Shown here: in pieces, positions 18,751 through 26,792 of the stretch
Numbering within the stretch: position 1 is the first letter of the stretch
How the letters are laid out: the number at the start of each line of letters is the position of its first letter
Assembly: GCF_014205255.1 (NCBI RefSeq)
Contig: NZ_JACHNE010000001.1
Coordinates: 434,001-498,000 of the forward strand
Direction of reading: 5' to 3'
Source: Streptomyces caelestis
Lineage (GTDB): Bacteria; Actinomycetota; Actinomycetes; Streptomycetales; Streptomycetaceae
Length of the DNA stretch: 64,000 nt
Program-made: the position numbers and the translations under genes
Notes under the pieces: model-generated
What the model saw: the letters and a program-made list of their open reading frames with translations, nothing else
Databases searched by the model: none
What the model was told of the DNA's origin: nothing

Positions 18751-20007
18751 ATGCCCGTCTTCCGACGACGGCATCTGTGCTCCCTGACCGCCGCCCTCGC
18801 ACTGACCGCCACCGTTCCCGTGACCGCCGCCCACGCGGACGCCCCCGACGCCTCCGCCGCGCTGCGCCAGGTGCTGTTCGTGGGCAACAACTGGGACGGC
18901 ACCGCCGAAGTCATCAAGGCCACCGGCGACTTCGCGAGGATCGGCCGGATCAACGTCATCCCCGACAAGGACGAGCGGATGGCCGAGATCAACGCCGATC
19001 CGATCAGATGGATCGCCTTCATGACGATCCGCAACAGCGTCGGCGAAGGACACGACCAGTTCGTCGACGACATGTACTCCACGCCGGACGGGAAGTCGGT
19101 GGTCGTCTCCCGGCCCAGCTTCGCCGACGTCGTCTCCATCGACCTCGCCTCAGGGCGGATCAACTGGCGCTTCCCGGTGTCCGGTTTCCGCTCCGACCAC
19201 ATGGCCGTCTCCCCCGACGGCAAGCGGGTCGCGGTGTCGGCGTCCACCGGCAACACCGTGCACGTCCTGGACATCGAGACCGGCAAGCAGCTCGGCAAGG
19301 CCGCCACCGGCGACAAGCCGCACGAGAACATCTTCACCAAGGACGGCAAGTACATCTACAACATGTCGATCGGCGAGGTGAACACGCAGACCGACGCGTC
19401 CTGGCTGGACTGGACGAAGGGCGACCGCCGCATCACCGTCATCGACGCGACCACGTACGAGCAGGTCAAGGTCATCGACATGCGCCCGCGCCTGGACGCG
19501 ATCGGCCTGAAGGACTTCTCCGACGCGGTCCGGCCGGCCGTGTTCTCGCCGGACGAGTCGAAGCTGTACTTCCAGGTGTCGTTCTTCCACGGCTTCTTCG
19601 AGTACGACCTGGCCACCGACAAGATCACCCGCACGAAGACCCTGCCGAAGAACCCGGCGACCAGCGACGACCGCACCACCTTCGTCAACGACTCGCGCCA
19701 CCACGGCCTCTCGATGAGCCCGGACGGCAAGAAGCTGTGCGTCGCGGGGACCATGGACGACTACGCCACGGTCGTCGACCGCACCACCCTCCAGGAGGGC
19801 CCGCTCGTCACCGCCGCCAAGCCCTACTGGGCCACGGTCAGCGGTGACGGCAAGAGTTGCGTCGTCTCCGAGAGCGGAACCGACCAGGTCACGGCCATCG
19901 ACTTCGCCACCGGGAAGAAGGTCGCGTCCGTGCCGGTCGGGGACCACCCGCAGCGCGTCCGGCTCGGTCATGTGGAGGCCGGCTGGACGAGCCCGTCCGC
20001 TGGTTGA
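18751..20007 (+). CDS. Secreted YncE-like beta-propeller protein
   Basis: Exported protein of 418 residues. A signal peptide (RRRHLCSLTAALALTATVPV, cleavage after AHA near residue 30) is followed by WD/NHL-like propeller blades. Repeats of the type SPDGKRVAVSASTGNTVHVL, TKDGKYIYNMS, SPDESKLYFQVS, SPDGKKLCVAGTMDDY and SGDGKSCVVSES recur about every 40-60 residues. Such proteins usually bind ligands or metals and have no known catalysis. ATG 18751 is chosen over the longer frame from 18655 because GAGGAGGGA lies seven bases upstream and the signal peptide starts there. Divergent from a TetR regulator with an operator palindrome between them. It converges on the GH5 gene. Confidence 0.82.
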   Translation: MPVFRRRHLCSLTAALALTATVPVTAAHADAPDASAALRQVLFVGNNWDGTAEVIKATGDFARIGRINVIPDKDERMAEINADPIRWIAFMTIRNSVGEGHDQFVDDMYSTPDGKSVVVSRPSFADVVSIDLASGRINWRFPVSGFRSDHMAVSPDGKRVAVSASTGNTVHVLDIETGKQLGKAATGDKPHENIFTKDGKYIYNMSIGEVNTQTDASWLDWTKGDRRITVIDATTYEQVKVIDMRPRLDAIGLKDFSDAVRPAVFSPDESKLYFQVSFFHGFFEYDLATDKITRTKTLPKNPATSDDRTTFVNDSRHHGLSMSPDGKKLCVAGTMDDYATVVDRTTLQEGPLVTAAKPYWATVSGDGKSCVVSESGTDQVTAIDFATGKKVASVPVGDHPQRVRLGHVEAGWTSPSAG

Positions 20008-20013
20008 CCTCCT

Positions 20014-21873
20014 TCAGCCGACTTCCTTCGCGGCCCATGCCGCCAGCTCGGAGCGGGCCGCGTTCAGCAGATCCGCCGACGGGGCCGTCGCCCCGTTGGT
20101 CACCAGCGCGTAGTGCGGGACGCCCGAGTCCGGCGCGGTGAGCAGCAGGCGGCGGCTTCCCGTGCCGCCGGGCTCCTGCGCCACGCCGACCGGGGTCGTC
20201 GAGGTGTAGGCGGGCGGGGCGTGGGACGCGCCCAGGTCGGAGACGACCGTGGTGGACGCGGTCGGGAAGCTCGCCGGCAGGTGCAGTTCCGTGGGTGCCC
20301 GGCCGCCGTCCGAGCGCCACAGCAGCAGCCCGTACTGTCCTGAGCCCACCAACCGCTGGACGTTCGGCAGCGAGTCCGGCACCGGGTTCCAGGTCAGGGT
20401 CGTCGAGCCGTCCCGGGAGCGGTCCTCGTAGGTGAAGCCGACGGTCGTACCGGCCGTGGCGCTCGGGTAGAGGCGGTCCAGGAGCCGGGCGTCCTGGCGC
20501 AGCACCGGCTTGCCCGAGTCGTCGAGGCGTACGGCGGACAGGTCCTCGTCGTTCCAGGCGTCACCGGCGGTGAGCACCTTGTCGGGGTTGCCGTTCATCA
20601 ACTCGCGGTGCCGGCCGTTGTAGATGTCCCACTGCCACTGCGTACCGGAGAGCGCCGGCCCGGAGGCCGCCGGGTCGGACCACCAGTCGGCGCCCTTCAG
20701 GCGGGAGTCGAGGGCCTGGTACATCCCCTTCAGGACGGTCGGCGCCTTGTCGGAGACGTTGCCCGCCAGGGGGTGCCCGAACTCGCTGACCACGGCGGCG
20801 GTCTGCGCGGCGGCCGCCCGGTCGCGGACGGTGCGGAAGTCGTTCACGTACTGGCCGTCGGCCGCCTTGCCCCACATGAAAACGCCGGAGATGGCCTTCT
20901 GGTCGTAGAAGTGGGTGTTGAACACATAGCGCGGTCCGAGCTTTCCGGCGTCGAGCAGGCCGCCCTCCTGCTTCTGGAAGTCGAGGTTGGCGTTCCAGAA
21001 CAGGTTCGGTTCCACGAAGGCGGGCTTGTCCCGCCAGCCGGCCGCGTCCATGCGGGCCCGGAACTTCTCGTAGAACGGCCACAGCACGTCCTTCTCCCAG
21101 GCGCGGCTGGTCTGCCCGGAGTCGTAGACGCCCGCGTGCGGCTCGTTGTAGGGGTCGAAGCCGACGACGCCCTCGAACTGGTCGGCGCTCAGGTGCTGTT
21201 CGACGTACGCCATGGTCTTCTCGGCGGTGGCGAGGAAGGCGTCCTGCACGCCGTGCGCGTTGTGCCAGAAGTCGTACGAGGCACGCTTCACGGCCTCGTT
21301 CTGGGTGATGTTCTGTCCCCAGAAGAGGCAGATCCCGCAGGACTCGTCCGGGTAGTTCCCGGCGTCCACCGCCCACTTGGGCGCGCCGTCGCCCGTGTAC
21401 CAGCTGTCGGCGTCGAACAGGTGCCGGGAGTAGAGGTCCTGGTGGAAGTCGGGGTAGACGCGGATGCCGACGTCGAGAAAGGCCTTCATCTGGTCGGTGG
21501 CGGCGGCCAGATAGGCGGTGTCCACCGTGCCGCGCTCGGGTTCGGCGTACGCCCAGGAGAGCAGGAAGCGGACGGTGTTGCCGCCGCCGAGGGCGCGCAG
21601 CGCGGTCGCCGACTTGCGGGCGTCGGCGACGGAGGCGAAGGGCAGGCCGCCGTTCTCCGCCAGCTTGGTCTCGCCGGAGACGTTGTAGCCGCGGAGCACG
21701 ATCTCGCGGCCGTGGGCGTCGGTGAAGCGGCCGTTCTTCACGGTGACGGCCGGGTCGTCGAACCAGAGGGAGCCGGGAGGGGACGCGGCGGTGGCGGGCG
21801 GGACGCCCGCCACCGAGAGGGAGCCGAAGAGGACAGCCAGGACAACCAGCAGACGTACTCGGATAGTCGGCAT
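20014..21873 (-). CDS. Secreted glycoside hydrolase family 5 enzyme, endoglycoceramidase-like
   Basis: Extracellular GH5 protein, 619 residues. A signal peptide (VRLLVVLAVLFGSLSVAGV, cleavage near ATAAS) precedes a (beta/alpha)8 catalytic domain. Key landmarks are DFHQDLYSRHLF, typical of endoglycoceramidases, the acid/base Glu244 in DPYNEPHAG and the nucleophile Glu364 in VVSEFGHPL. A C-terminal beta-sandwich-like part (from about residue 490) closes the protein, as in known enzymes of this type. Endoglycoceramidases release intact glycans from glycosphingolipids; related steryl- or lipid-glycoside specificity is also possible. Start: ATG 21873, or GTG 21879 two codons earlier; neither has a strong ribosome-binding site. 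It lies 82 nt downstream of the ribosomal-protection gene on the same strand. Confidence 0.82.
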   Translation of the reverse strand: MPTIRVRLLVVLAVLFGSLSVAGVPPATAASPPGSLWFDDPAVTVKNGRFTDAHGREIVLRGYNVSGETKLAENGGLPFASVADARKSATALRALGGGNTVRFLLSWAYAEPERGTVDTAYLAAATDQMKAFLDVGIRVYPDFHQDLYSRHLFDADSWYTGDGAPKWAVDAGNYPDESCGICLFWGQNITQNEAVKRASYDFWHNAHGVQDAFLATAEKTMAYVEQHLSADQFEGVVGFDPYNEPHAGVYDSGQTSRAWEKDVLWPFYEKFRARMDAAGWRDKPAFVEPNLFWNANLDFQKQEGGLLDAGKLGPRYVFNTHFYDQKAISGVFMWGKAADGQYVNDFRTVRDRAAAAQTAAVVSEFGHPLAGNVSDKAPTVLKGMYQALDSRLKGADWWSDPAASGPALSGTQWQWDIYNGRHRELMNGNPDKVLTAGDAWNDEDLSAVRLDDSGKPVLRQDARLLDRLYPSATAGTTVGFTYEDRSRDGSTTLTWNPVPDSLPNVQRLVGSGQYGLLLWRSDGGRAPTELHLPASFPTASTTVVSDLGASHAPPAYTSTTPVGVAQEPGGTGSRRLLLTAPDSGVPHYALVTNGATAPSADLLNAARSELAAWAAKEVG

Positions 21874-21955
21874 GTCCACTACAGTCCGGTGATATCAGGA
21901 CACCGTCAACACCCCTGACTCTGGAGTAAGTTCCCTCTCGGCCAGCGCCCACACC

Positions 21956-23929
21956 TCAACCGCCCACCCTTCGTGTCACGTTCAACAAGTACTCCTTCCT
22001 GTTCAGCGGGTTGTGGTCGGTGCGCGGGCGCCTCGGGATCGTGCCGTGCGTGACTGGCGCATAGTGGTCGAAGGCGCTCTCCAGTTCCCCCTCGCCGCGG
22101 GTGAGCCCCGGCAGCAGTTGCCCGAGGGCGTGCACCCGGGCCGCCGGCACGGTGCCTTCGAGGACGCAGAGGTCGCCCCGGGTCCGCGTCGTCTCCGGTA
22201 CGGCCGCGAGCCCGGCGAGGACCGGCAGCAGGGCGCCGAGGGTGTCGGCCGGGGCCTCGACGCGGAAGCGGTGCATCGGCTCGTGGACCCGTGTCCCGGC
22301 CCGCCGCAGCGCCTCGACGAGCACCAGAGGGGTGACGCCGCGGAAGTCGGCCCCGGTGCTCGACATGCTCTTGTCGAAGCCCTGGTGGGCGTGGCTCTGG
22401 CGGGGTGAGTAGCCGCTGTGGGTCATGGTGACCGTGCAGTCGGTGACCTGCCAGCCGTACAGCCCCTGGTCGAGCGTCTCGCGCACGGTGTCCTCGACGG
22501 CCTTGAAGAAGGCGTACGGCATGGAACCGAGCTCCACCTCCAGCCGGAAGCCGACGCCCGAGCCGACCGGTGCGGGGTCGACGCGCAGGCCGACCGTCGC
22601 GAGGAACGGGTTCGGGTCCTTCTTGTTGAACTCGACGGCGTGACCGGTGCCGACGAGCCGCTCGACGCACAGCGGGGTGGTCTCGCGGAAGGTGACGTGG
22701 AGACCGTACTCGTCGGCGAGGGTGGCCTGGACGACCTCCTTCTGCACCTCGCCGTAGAGGGACACGGAGGTCTCCTGCCGGCGTTCGTCGTGGCGCAGGC
22801 CGATCAGCGGGTCCTGTTCGGCGAGCTGGGTGAGCGCGAGGTGGAGTGCGCCTCTGTTCACGCCGGGTTCCGGGACGACGACCGTCTCCAGGGTGGGCGG
22901 GGCGAAGTAGTGCTCATAGGACTTGCGGGGTTCGCCGATGGCGTCGCCGATCCTGATGTCGCCGAGGCCCCACAGCCGGGCGATCTGCCCGGCGGCGACA
23001 GCGTCCGCACGAGTGTCCGTGCCGTGGCCGAAGACGCTGATCCCGGTGATCCGGCCCTCGGTGCCGTCCGCTCCGCAGGGGATCCGGTCGCGGGTGCGCA
23101 GCGTGCCGGAGAACATCCGGGCGTAGGCGACCTTCTCCCCCGCCGGGCCGCGCTCGACCTTGAACACGGTTCCGGAGACCGGCCCTTCCGCGTCCCCGTC
23201 GGCGGCCGGCAGCAGTTCCTCGATGCCGGACAGGAGCGCGTCCACGCCGGCGCCCGTGGCGGCGGAGCCGAAGTAGACCGGGTGGACCAGGGCCTCCCGG
23301 GTCCGCGCGACGAGGGACCTGCGCAGGAGGGCGTCCGTGACGGTGTCCTCGACGTAGGCGGACAGCAGGGTGTCGTCGTTCTCGGTCAGGACGTCGAGGG
23401 CGGCGGCCGGACCGGGCCCCGGGGTGAAGCGGGCCGCACGCGTGCCGAGGCCGGTGGCGGTTCCCATCGGCACGATCGCGGGTGTCAGGCGGGCCGCGAC
23501 CGACCGCAGCACCTCGTCGTCCCGCGCCCCGCGCCGGTCGATCTTGTTGACGAAGAGCAGGGTCGGGATGCGCAGCCGCTGGAGCGTCCGCATCAGCACC
23601 CGCGTCTGTGCCTGCACCCCTTCGACGGCGGAGATCACGAGGACGGCGCCGTCCAGCACGCCGAGCACGCGCTCCACCTCGGCGATGAAGTCCGGGTGAC
23701 CGGGCGTGTCGATGAGGTTGACCGTCACACCGTCGAGCGGGAACGAGACGACGGCGGACTTGATGGTGATGCCACGCTGCCGCTCCAGCGCGAGGGTGTC
23801 GGTACGGGTGTTCCCGTCGTCGACGCGGCCGACCTCGTCGATCACCCCGGCCGAATGGAGCAGCCGCTCGGTCAGGCTGGTCTTACCTGCGTCGACATGG
23901 GCGAGAATTCCAAGGTTGAGCAACTGCAC
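21956..23929 (-). CDS. TetM/OtrA-type ribosomal protection protein (translation-factor GTPase)
   Basis: EF-G-like GTPase of 657 residues. GTPase motifs are G1 AHVDAGKTS at the N-terminus, the RGITIKSA switch, DTPGHPDF and NKID. The protein then has domains II-V as in tetracycline ribosomal protection proteins, ending DHNPLNRKEYLLNVTRRV, a tail typical of the OtrA/TetM branch. Such proteins bind the ribosome and dislodge tetracycline; Streptomyces often carry chromosomal relatives whose natural role is uncertain, so resistance is not proven. Start is GTG 23929. A short ORF with a strong ribosome-binding site overlaps this start (23883-23993), suggesting translational or attenuation control. 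Confidence 0.85.
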   Translation of the reverse strand: MQLLNLGILAHVDAGKTSLTERLLHSAGVIDEVGRVDDGNTRTDTLALERQRGITIKSAVVSFPLDGVTVNLIDTPGHPDFIAEVERVLGVLDGAVLVISAVEGVQAQTRVLMRTLQRLRIPTLLFVNKIDRRGARDDEVLRSVAARLTPAIVPMGTATGLGTRAARFTPGPGPAAALDVLTENDDTLLSAYVEDTVTDALLRRSLVARTREALVHPVYFGSAATGAGVDALLSGIEELLPAADGDAEGPVSGTVFKVERGPAGEKVAYARMFSGTLRTRDRIPCGADGTEGRITGISVFGHGTDTRADAVAAGQIARLWGLGDIRIGDAIGEPRKSYEHYFAPPTLETVVVPEPGVNRGALHLALTQLAEQDPLIGLRHDERRQETSVSLYGEVQKEVVQATLADEYGLHVTFRETTPLCVERLVGTGHAVEFNKKDPNPFLATVGLRVDPAPVGSGVGFRLEVELGSMPYAFFKAVEDTVRETLDQGLYGWQVTDCTVTMTHSGYSPRQSHAHQGFDKSMSSTGADFRGVTPLVLVEALRRAGTRVHEPMHRFRVEAPADTLGALLPVLAGLAAVPETTRTRGDLCVLEGTVPAARVHALGQLLPGLTRGEGELESAFDHYAPVTHGTIPRRPRTDHNPLNRKEYLLNVTRRVGG

Positions 23930-23993
23930 GAAGCGTCATGTCCTTCGGAGAGAGAGCCGTTCCTGTCTGGGGGGACATGGACGCAGTGCGCAT
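23883..23993 (-). CDS. Possible 36-aa leader ORF overlapping the ribosomal-protection gene start
   Basis: ATG 23993 has GAGGAG five bases upstream, better than the site of the main gene. It encodes MRTASMSPQTGTALSPKD followed by MTLRAVAQPWNSRPCRRR and stops 47 nt inside the main gene. The main GTG lies within it in another frame. An inverted repeat CGAAG/CTTCG (23929-23933 / 23943-23947) brackets the AAGGA sequence that would serve the main GTG. Ribosomes translating or stalling on this ORF could open the site. Known tet(M)-type genes use leader peptides, but this one is inferred only from layout. Confidence 0.4.
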   Translation of the reverse strand: MRTASMSPQTGTALSPKDMTLRAVAQPWNSRPCRRR

Positions 23994-24126
23994 CTGAGCT
24001 CCTCGGGACTCGGTGACGTCGTCGAATCGTCGACCCGTGCAGTGCAGCAGACCGGCCCGGTGGGCCACAACGGAATTAACCGCCGACGGGGTACCCGGCG
24101 GGGGCACGGAAGGAGAGGAGCCGGTC

Positions 24127-25233
24127 GTGCGTGACATCCTCCCGGTGCTCGGCCGCTGGTACGCGGCCGGGTTCCCCTTTGGCCTGGCGACGGTCGTCGA
24201 GGTCAGCCGCAGCGCGCCGCGCGATCCGGGCGCGGCGATGGCGGTGGGTCCGGACGGGCAGGTCGTGGGCAGTGTGTCCGGGGGCTGTGTCGAGGGTGCG
24301 GTGTTCGAGCTGGCACAGGAGGTCGTGGCGAGCGGCGAGGCCCGGCTGAAGACCTTCGGCTACAGCGACGAGGACGCCTTCGCCGTCGGCCTGACCTGCG
24401 GCGGCGAGATCACGCTGCTGGTGCGTCCCGTGACGCCCGGGCTGGATCCCGCCTTCGGCTCGGTCGTGGACTGCGTCGCGGCCGGAGAACCGGTGACCAC
24501 GGCGACGGTGACCGACGGTCCGGCCCGGCGCGGGGCGACGCTCGCCGTCCGGCCGGACCGGGTGTCGGGCACGCTGGGCACGAGCGGCCTGGACGCGGCC
24601 GTCACCGCCGACGCGCGCGGCGGGCTCGCTCTCGGTGCCACCGGACTGCGGCACTACGGGCCTCAGGGGCAGCGCCGCGAGGACTCCGTCAGCGTGTTCC
24701 TCCAGTCCTTCGCACCGCCGCCGCGGATGCTGGTCTTCGGCGCGATCGACTACGCGGCGGCCGTCGCCCGTATCGGGGACTTCCTCGGCTACCGGGTCAC
24801 GGTCTGTGACGCCCGCCCCGTCTTCGCCACGCCCCGGCGTTTCCCCGAGGGCGTCGAGGTGGTCGCCGAGTGGCCGCACCGCTACCTGAGGGACACGGAC
24901 ACCGACGAGCGCACGGTCGTCTGCGTCCTCACCCACGACCCCAAGTTCGACGTGCCGCTGCTCCAGGAGGCACTGCGCCGCCCCGCCGCCTACGTCGGGG
25001 CGATGGGCAGCCGCCGTACCCACACCGACCGGGCTCGGCGGCTGGCCGCGGCCGGGCTCACCGAGCGGGAGCTGTCCCGGCTGCGCTCACCGGTCGGGCT
25101 CGACCTGGGCGCCCGTACGCCCGAGGAGGTGGCGGTGTCCGTCGCCGCCGAGATCGTCGCGCTGCGCTGGGGCGGCACGGGGGCACCGCTGACCGCCACG
25201 GAGGGAGCGGTGCATCCGCCCCGCCCCCGGTGA
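24127..25233 (+). CDS. XdhC/CoxI family protein
   Basis: Molybdenum-enzyme maturation factor, 368 residues. The N-terminal XdhC/CoxI domain has ATVVEVSRSAPRDPGAAMAV and the SGGCVEGAVFE motif. The C-terminal Rossmann-like domain has LVFGAIDYAAAVARIGDFLGY and ends with the SPVGLDLGARTPEEVAVSVAAEI motif. XdhC proteins insert or sulfurate the molybdopterin cofactor of xanthine dehydrogenase-type enzymes. No molybdenum enzyme is encoded nearby, so its client is elsewhere. GTG 24127 has GGAGAGGAG upstream and fits where homology begins. It converges on the broken methyltransferase gene with a 1-nt gap. Confidence 0.88.
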   Translation: MRDILPVLGRWYAAGFPFGLATVVEVSRSAPRDPGAAMAVGPDGQVVGSVSGGCVEGAVFELAQEVVASGEARLKTFGYSDEDAFAVGLTCGGEITLLVRPVTPGLDPAFGSVVDCVAAGEPVTTATVTDGPARRGATLAVRPDRVSGTLGTSGLDAAVTADARGGLALGATGLRHYGPQGQRREDSVSVFLQSFAPPPRMLVFGAIDYAAAVARIGDFLGYRVTVCDARPVFATPRRFPEGVEVVAEWPHRYLRDTDTDERTVVCVLTHDPKFDVPLLQEALRRPAAYVGAMGSRRTHTDRARRLAAAGLTERELSRLRSPVGLDLGARTPEEVAVSVAAEIVALRWGGTGAPLTATEGAVHPPRPR

Positions 25234-25234
25234 G

Positions 25235-26029
25235 TCAGGGCCGTCGGCCCCAGGCGGAGATCATCGGTGAGGTGGCGAGGTCGAGGCGCCCCGCCTCGAC
25301 GTTGGCGAGGTGCCGCTCGATCTCCTCGGCCGTGGCGAGGCCCTCGGCGACGAGCTGGTCCCGCACCGGGCGGACGGTGGCCGCCTCCAGGACGTCGCAC
25401 GCGGGCGAGGTGACCGGGAAGTAGGCGTCGGCCTCGACGTCGGTGAGTCCGGCCTCGCGCAGGAGCCGCGGCAGCCTGCGTCCGTAGGAGAGGTCGGCGC
25501 CCCGCTGCCGCAGCAGCTCACGGAAGCCGGTGCGGAGCCGGTTGGCCAGCTCCTGTTCGGGGCCGTGCTCGTCGGGACAGATCAGCGGCTGGAGCGCGGG
25601 ATCGGCGTCCTCGACCAGCAACCAACCGCCGGGGCGCAAGGCCTGGCGCATGGCGCGCAGCGCGGCGTCGCGCTCGGCCACGTGGACCAGGACGAGGCGG
25701 GCGTGGACCAGGTCGAAGGGCCCGGCCGGGGGGTCGCCGCGGCCGACGTCGTGGCGGAGCACCTCGACTCCGTCGGTCGCGGCCGCCTCGGTCCAGGACA
25801 CGTCGATGTCGGTGGCGAGCACCCGCCCGCGCGGCCCGACGCGCTCGCGGAGCCACGCGGCGACGCCCGGCCCTCCGGCCCCGACCTCCTAGCACCGCCA
25901 CCCCTCGGCGACACCGACCGTCTCGAAGTGCCGGAACGTCGAGGCGTCGAAAAGGGCGGCCAGCGCGCCGAAGCGCGTACCGGCCTCGGCCTGCCGGTTG
26001 TCCAGGAGGTATCCGCCGTCCCGCGCCAT
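25235..26029 (-). pseudogene. Class I SAM-dependent methyltransferase gene interrupted by an amber codon
   Basis: From ATG 26029 the frame encodes a methyltransferase N-terminus (MARDGGYLLDNRQAEAGTRF) up to EGWRC, then meets TAG at 25889-25891. It continues in frame as EVGAGGPGVAAWLRERVGP, the SAM-binding glycine-rich motif, and LATDIDVS. In relatives the interrupted position reads CWEVGAG, so a single TGG-to-TAG change explains it. The remaining 217 codons are intact, with no other stop, and include the acidic loop, VLVHVAERDAALRAM and a C-terminal EEIERHLANVEAG helix. Re-initiation at 25822 would lose the SAM motif. Either a recent pseudogene or a sequence error. Confidence 0.75.
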
Positions 26030-26072
26030 GCGCCGATCATGACAGGGCGGTTCGTACGGCGGTCGGGCACCC

Positions 26073-26582
26073 CTAGCCGGGGGTGCGGGGCGGCAGCCGG
26101 TGCAGTTCCACGTCGGTGAGACGGCCGTCGGTGACGGTGGCGGTCAGGTACGTGCAGTGGGGCTGGCGGCGGCGGTCCGTCGGGGAGCCCGGGTTGAGCA
26201 GGCGCAGCCCGGTGGGGGCCGTGGTGTCCCAGGGGATGTGGCTGTGGCCGAAGACCAGCACGTCGAGGTCGGGGAAGCGGGCGGCGCAGCGCTTCTCCCG
26301 GCCCTGGGCGGGGCCCGTCTCGTGGATCACGCCGAAGCGCAGCCCGCCCAGGTCCACGTACGCCACCTCGGGCAGCCGGGCGCGCAGGTCCGGTCCGTCG
26401 TTGTTGCCGTACACGGCGACGAGCCTGCGGCAGCGGTCCTCCAGCAGGTCCAGGGTGGCCGTGTCGACCCAGTCGCCGGCGTGGAACACGACGTCGGCCT
26501 GCGGGAGTTCGGCCAGCAGGGGGGCGGGCAGGACCTTGGCCCGCTTGGGCAGGTGAGTATCGGACATGAGAAGCAGGCGCAC
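26073..26582 (-). CDS. YfcE/MJ0936-type metallophosphoesterase
   Basis: Small calcineurin-like phosphodiesterase, 169 residues. All family motifs are present in order: SDTHLPKR, HAGDWVD, YGNNDGPD, GVIHETG and GHSHIPWD, giving the two-metal site. Family members act on phosphodiesters in vitro; the cellular substrate is unknown. The start is the GTG at 26582 with GAGG just upstream; MSDTH, five codons on, would remove strand one. It runs against the GT2 gene (divergent; about 210 nt between starts, in which I see only promoter-like sequence). Confidence 0.85.
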   Translation of the reverse strand: MRLLLMSDTHLPKRAKVLPAPLLAELPQADVVFHAGDWVDTATLDLLEDRCRRLVAVYGNNDGPDLRARLPEVAYVDLGGLRFGVIHETGPAQGREKRCAARFPDLDVLVFGHSHIPWDTTAPTGLRLLNPGSPTDRRRQPHCTYLTATVTDGRLTDVELHRLPPRTPG

Positions 26583-26792
26583 ATCCTCACCCTAGAGGCT
26601 TCCGGCCGCACCGCCCGGGAACCCGGTCGATCTTCGAACAGGCGGAGAGCGCAGCTCAGTTGTCCCGTGGCCGGAGATGATCACGGCCCGGTCTCGAAAG
26701 GTGAGGCGGCATCGCCGACCGGGTTAGCATCGGGCAACGCGCAGTACAACAGGACGTCTACGGCAAGCGACCCGAAGGGGCCCGGAAACCCG

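Noticed and set aside
25889..25891. Amber codons (here and at 61581-61583) considered as evidence for stop-codon recoding
   Set aside because: One gene is also heavily truncated and no suppressor tRNA or pyrrolysine genes are visible in the window; mutation or sequence error is simpler.
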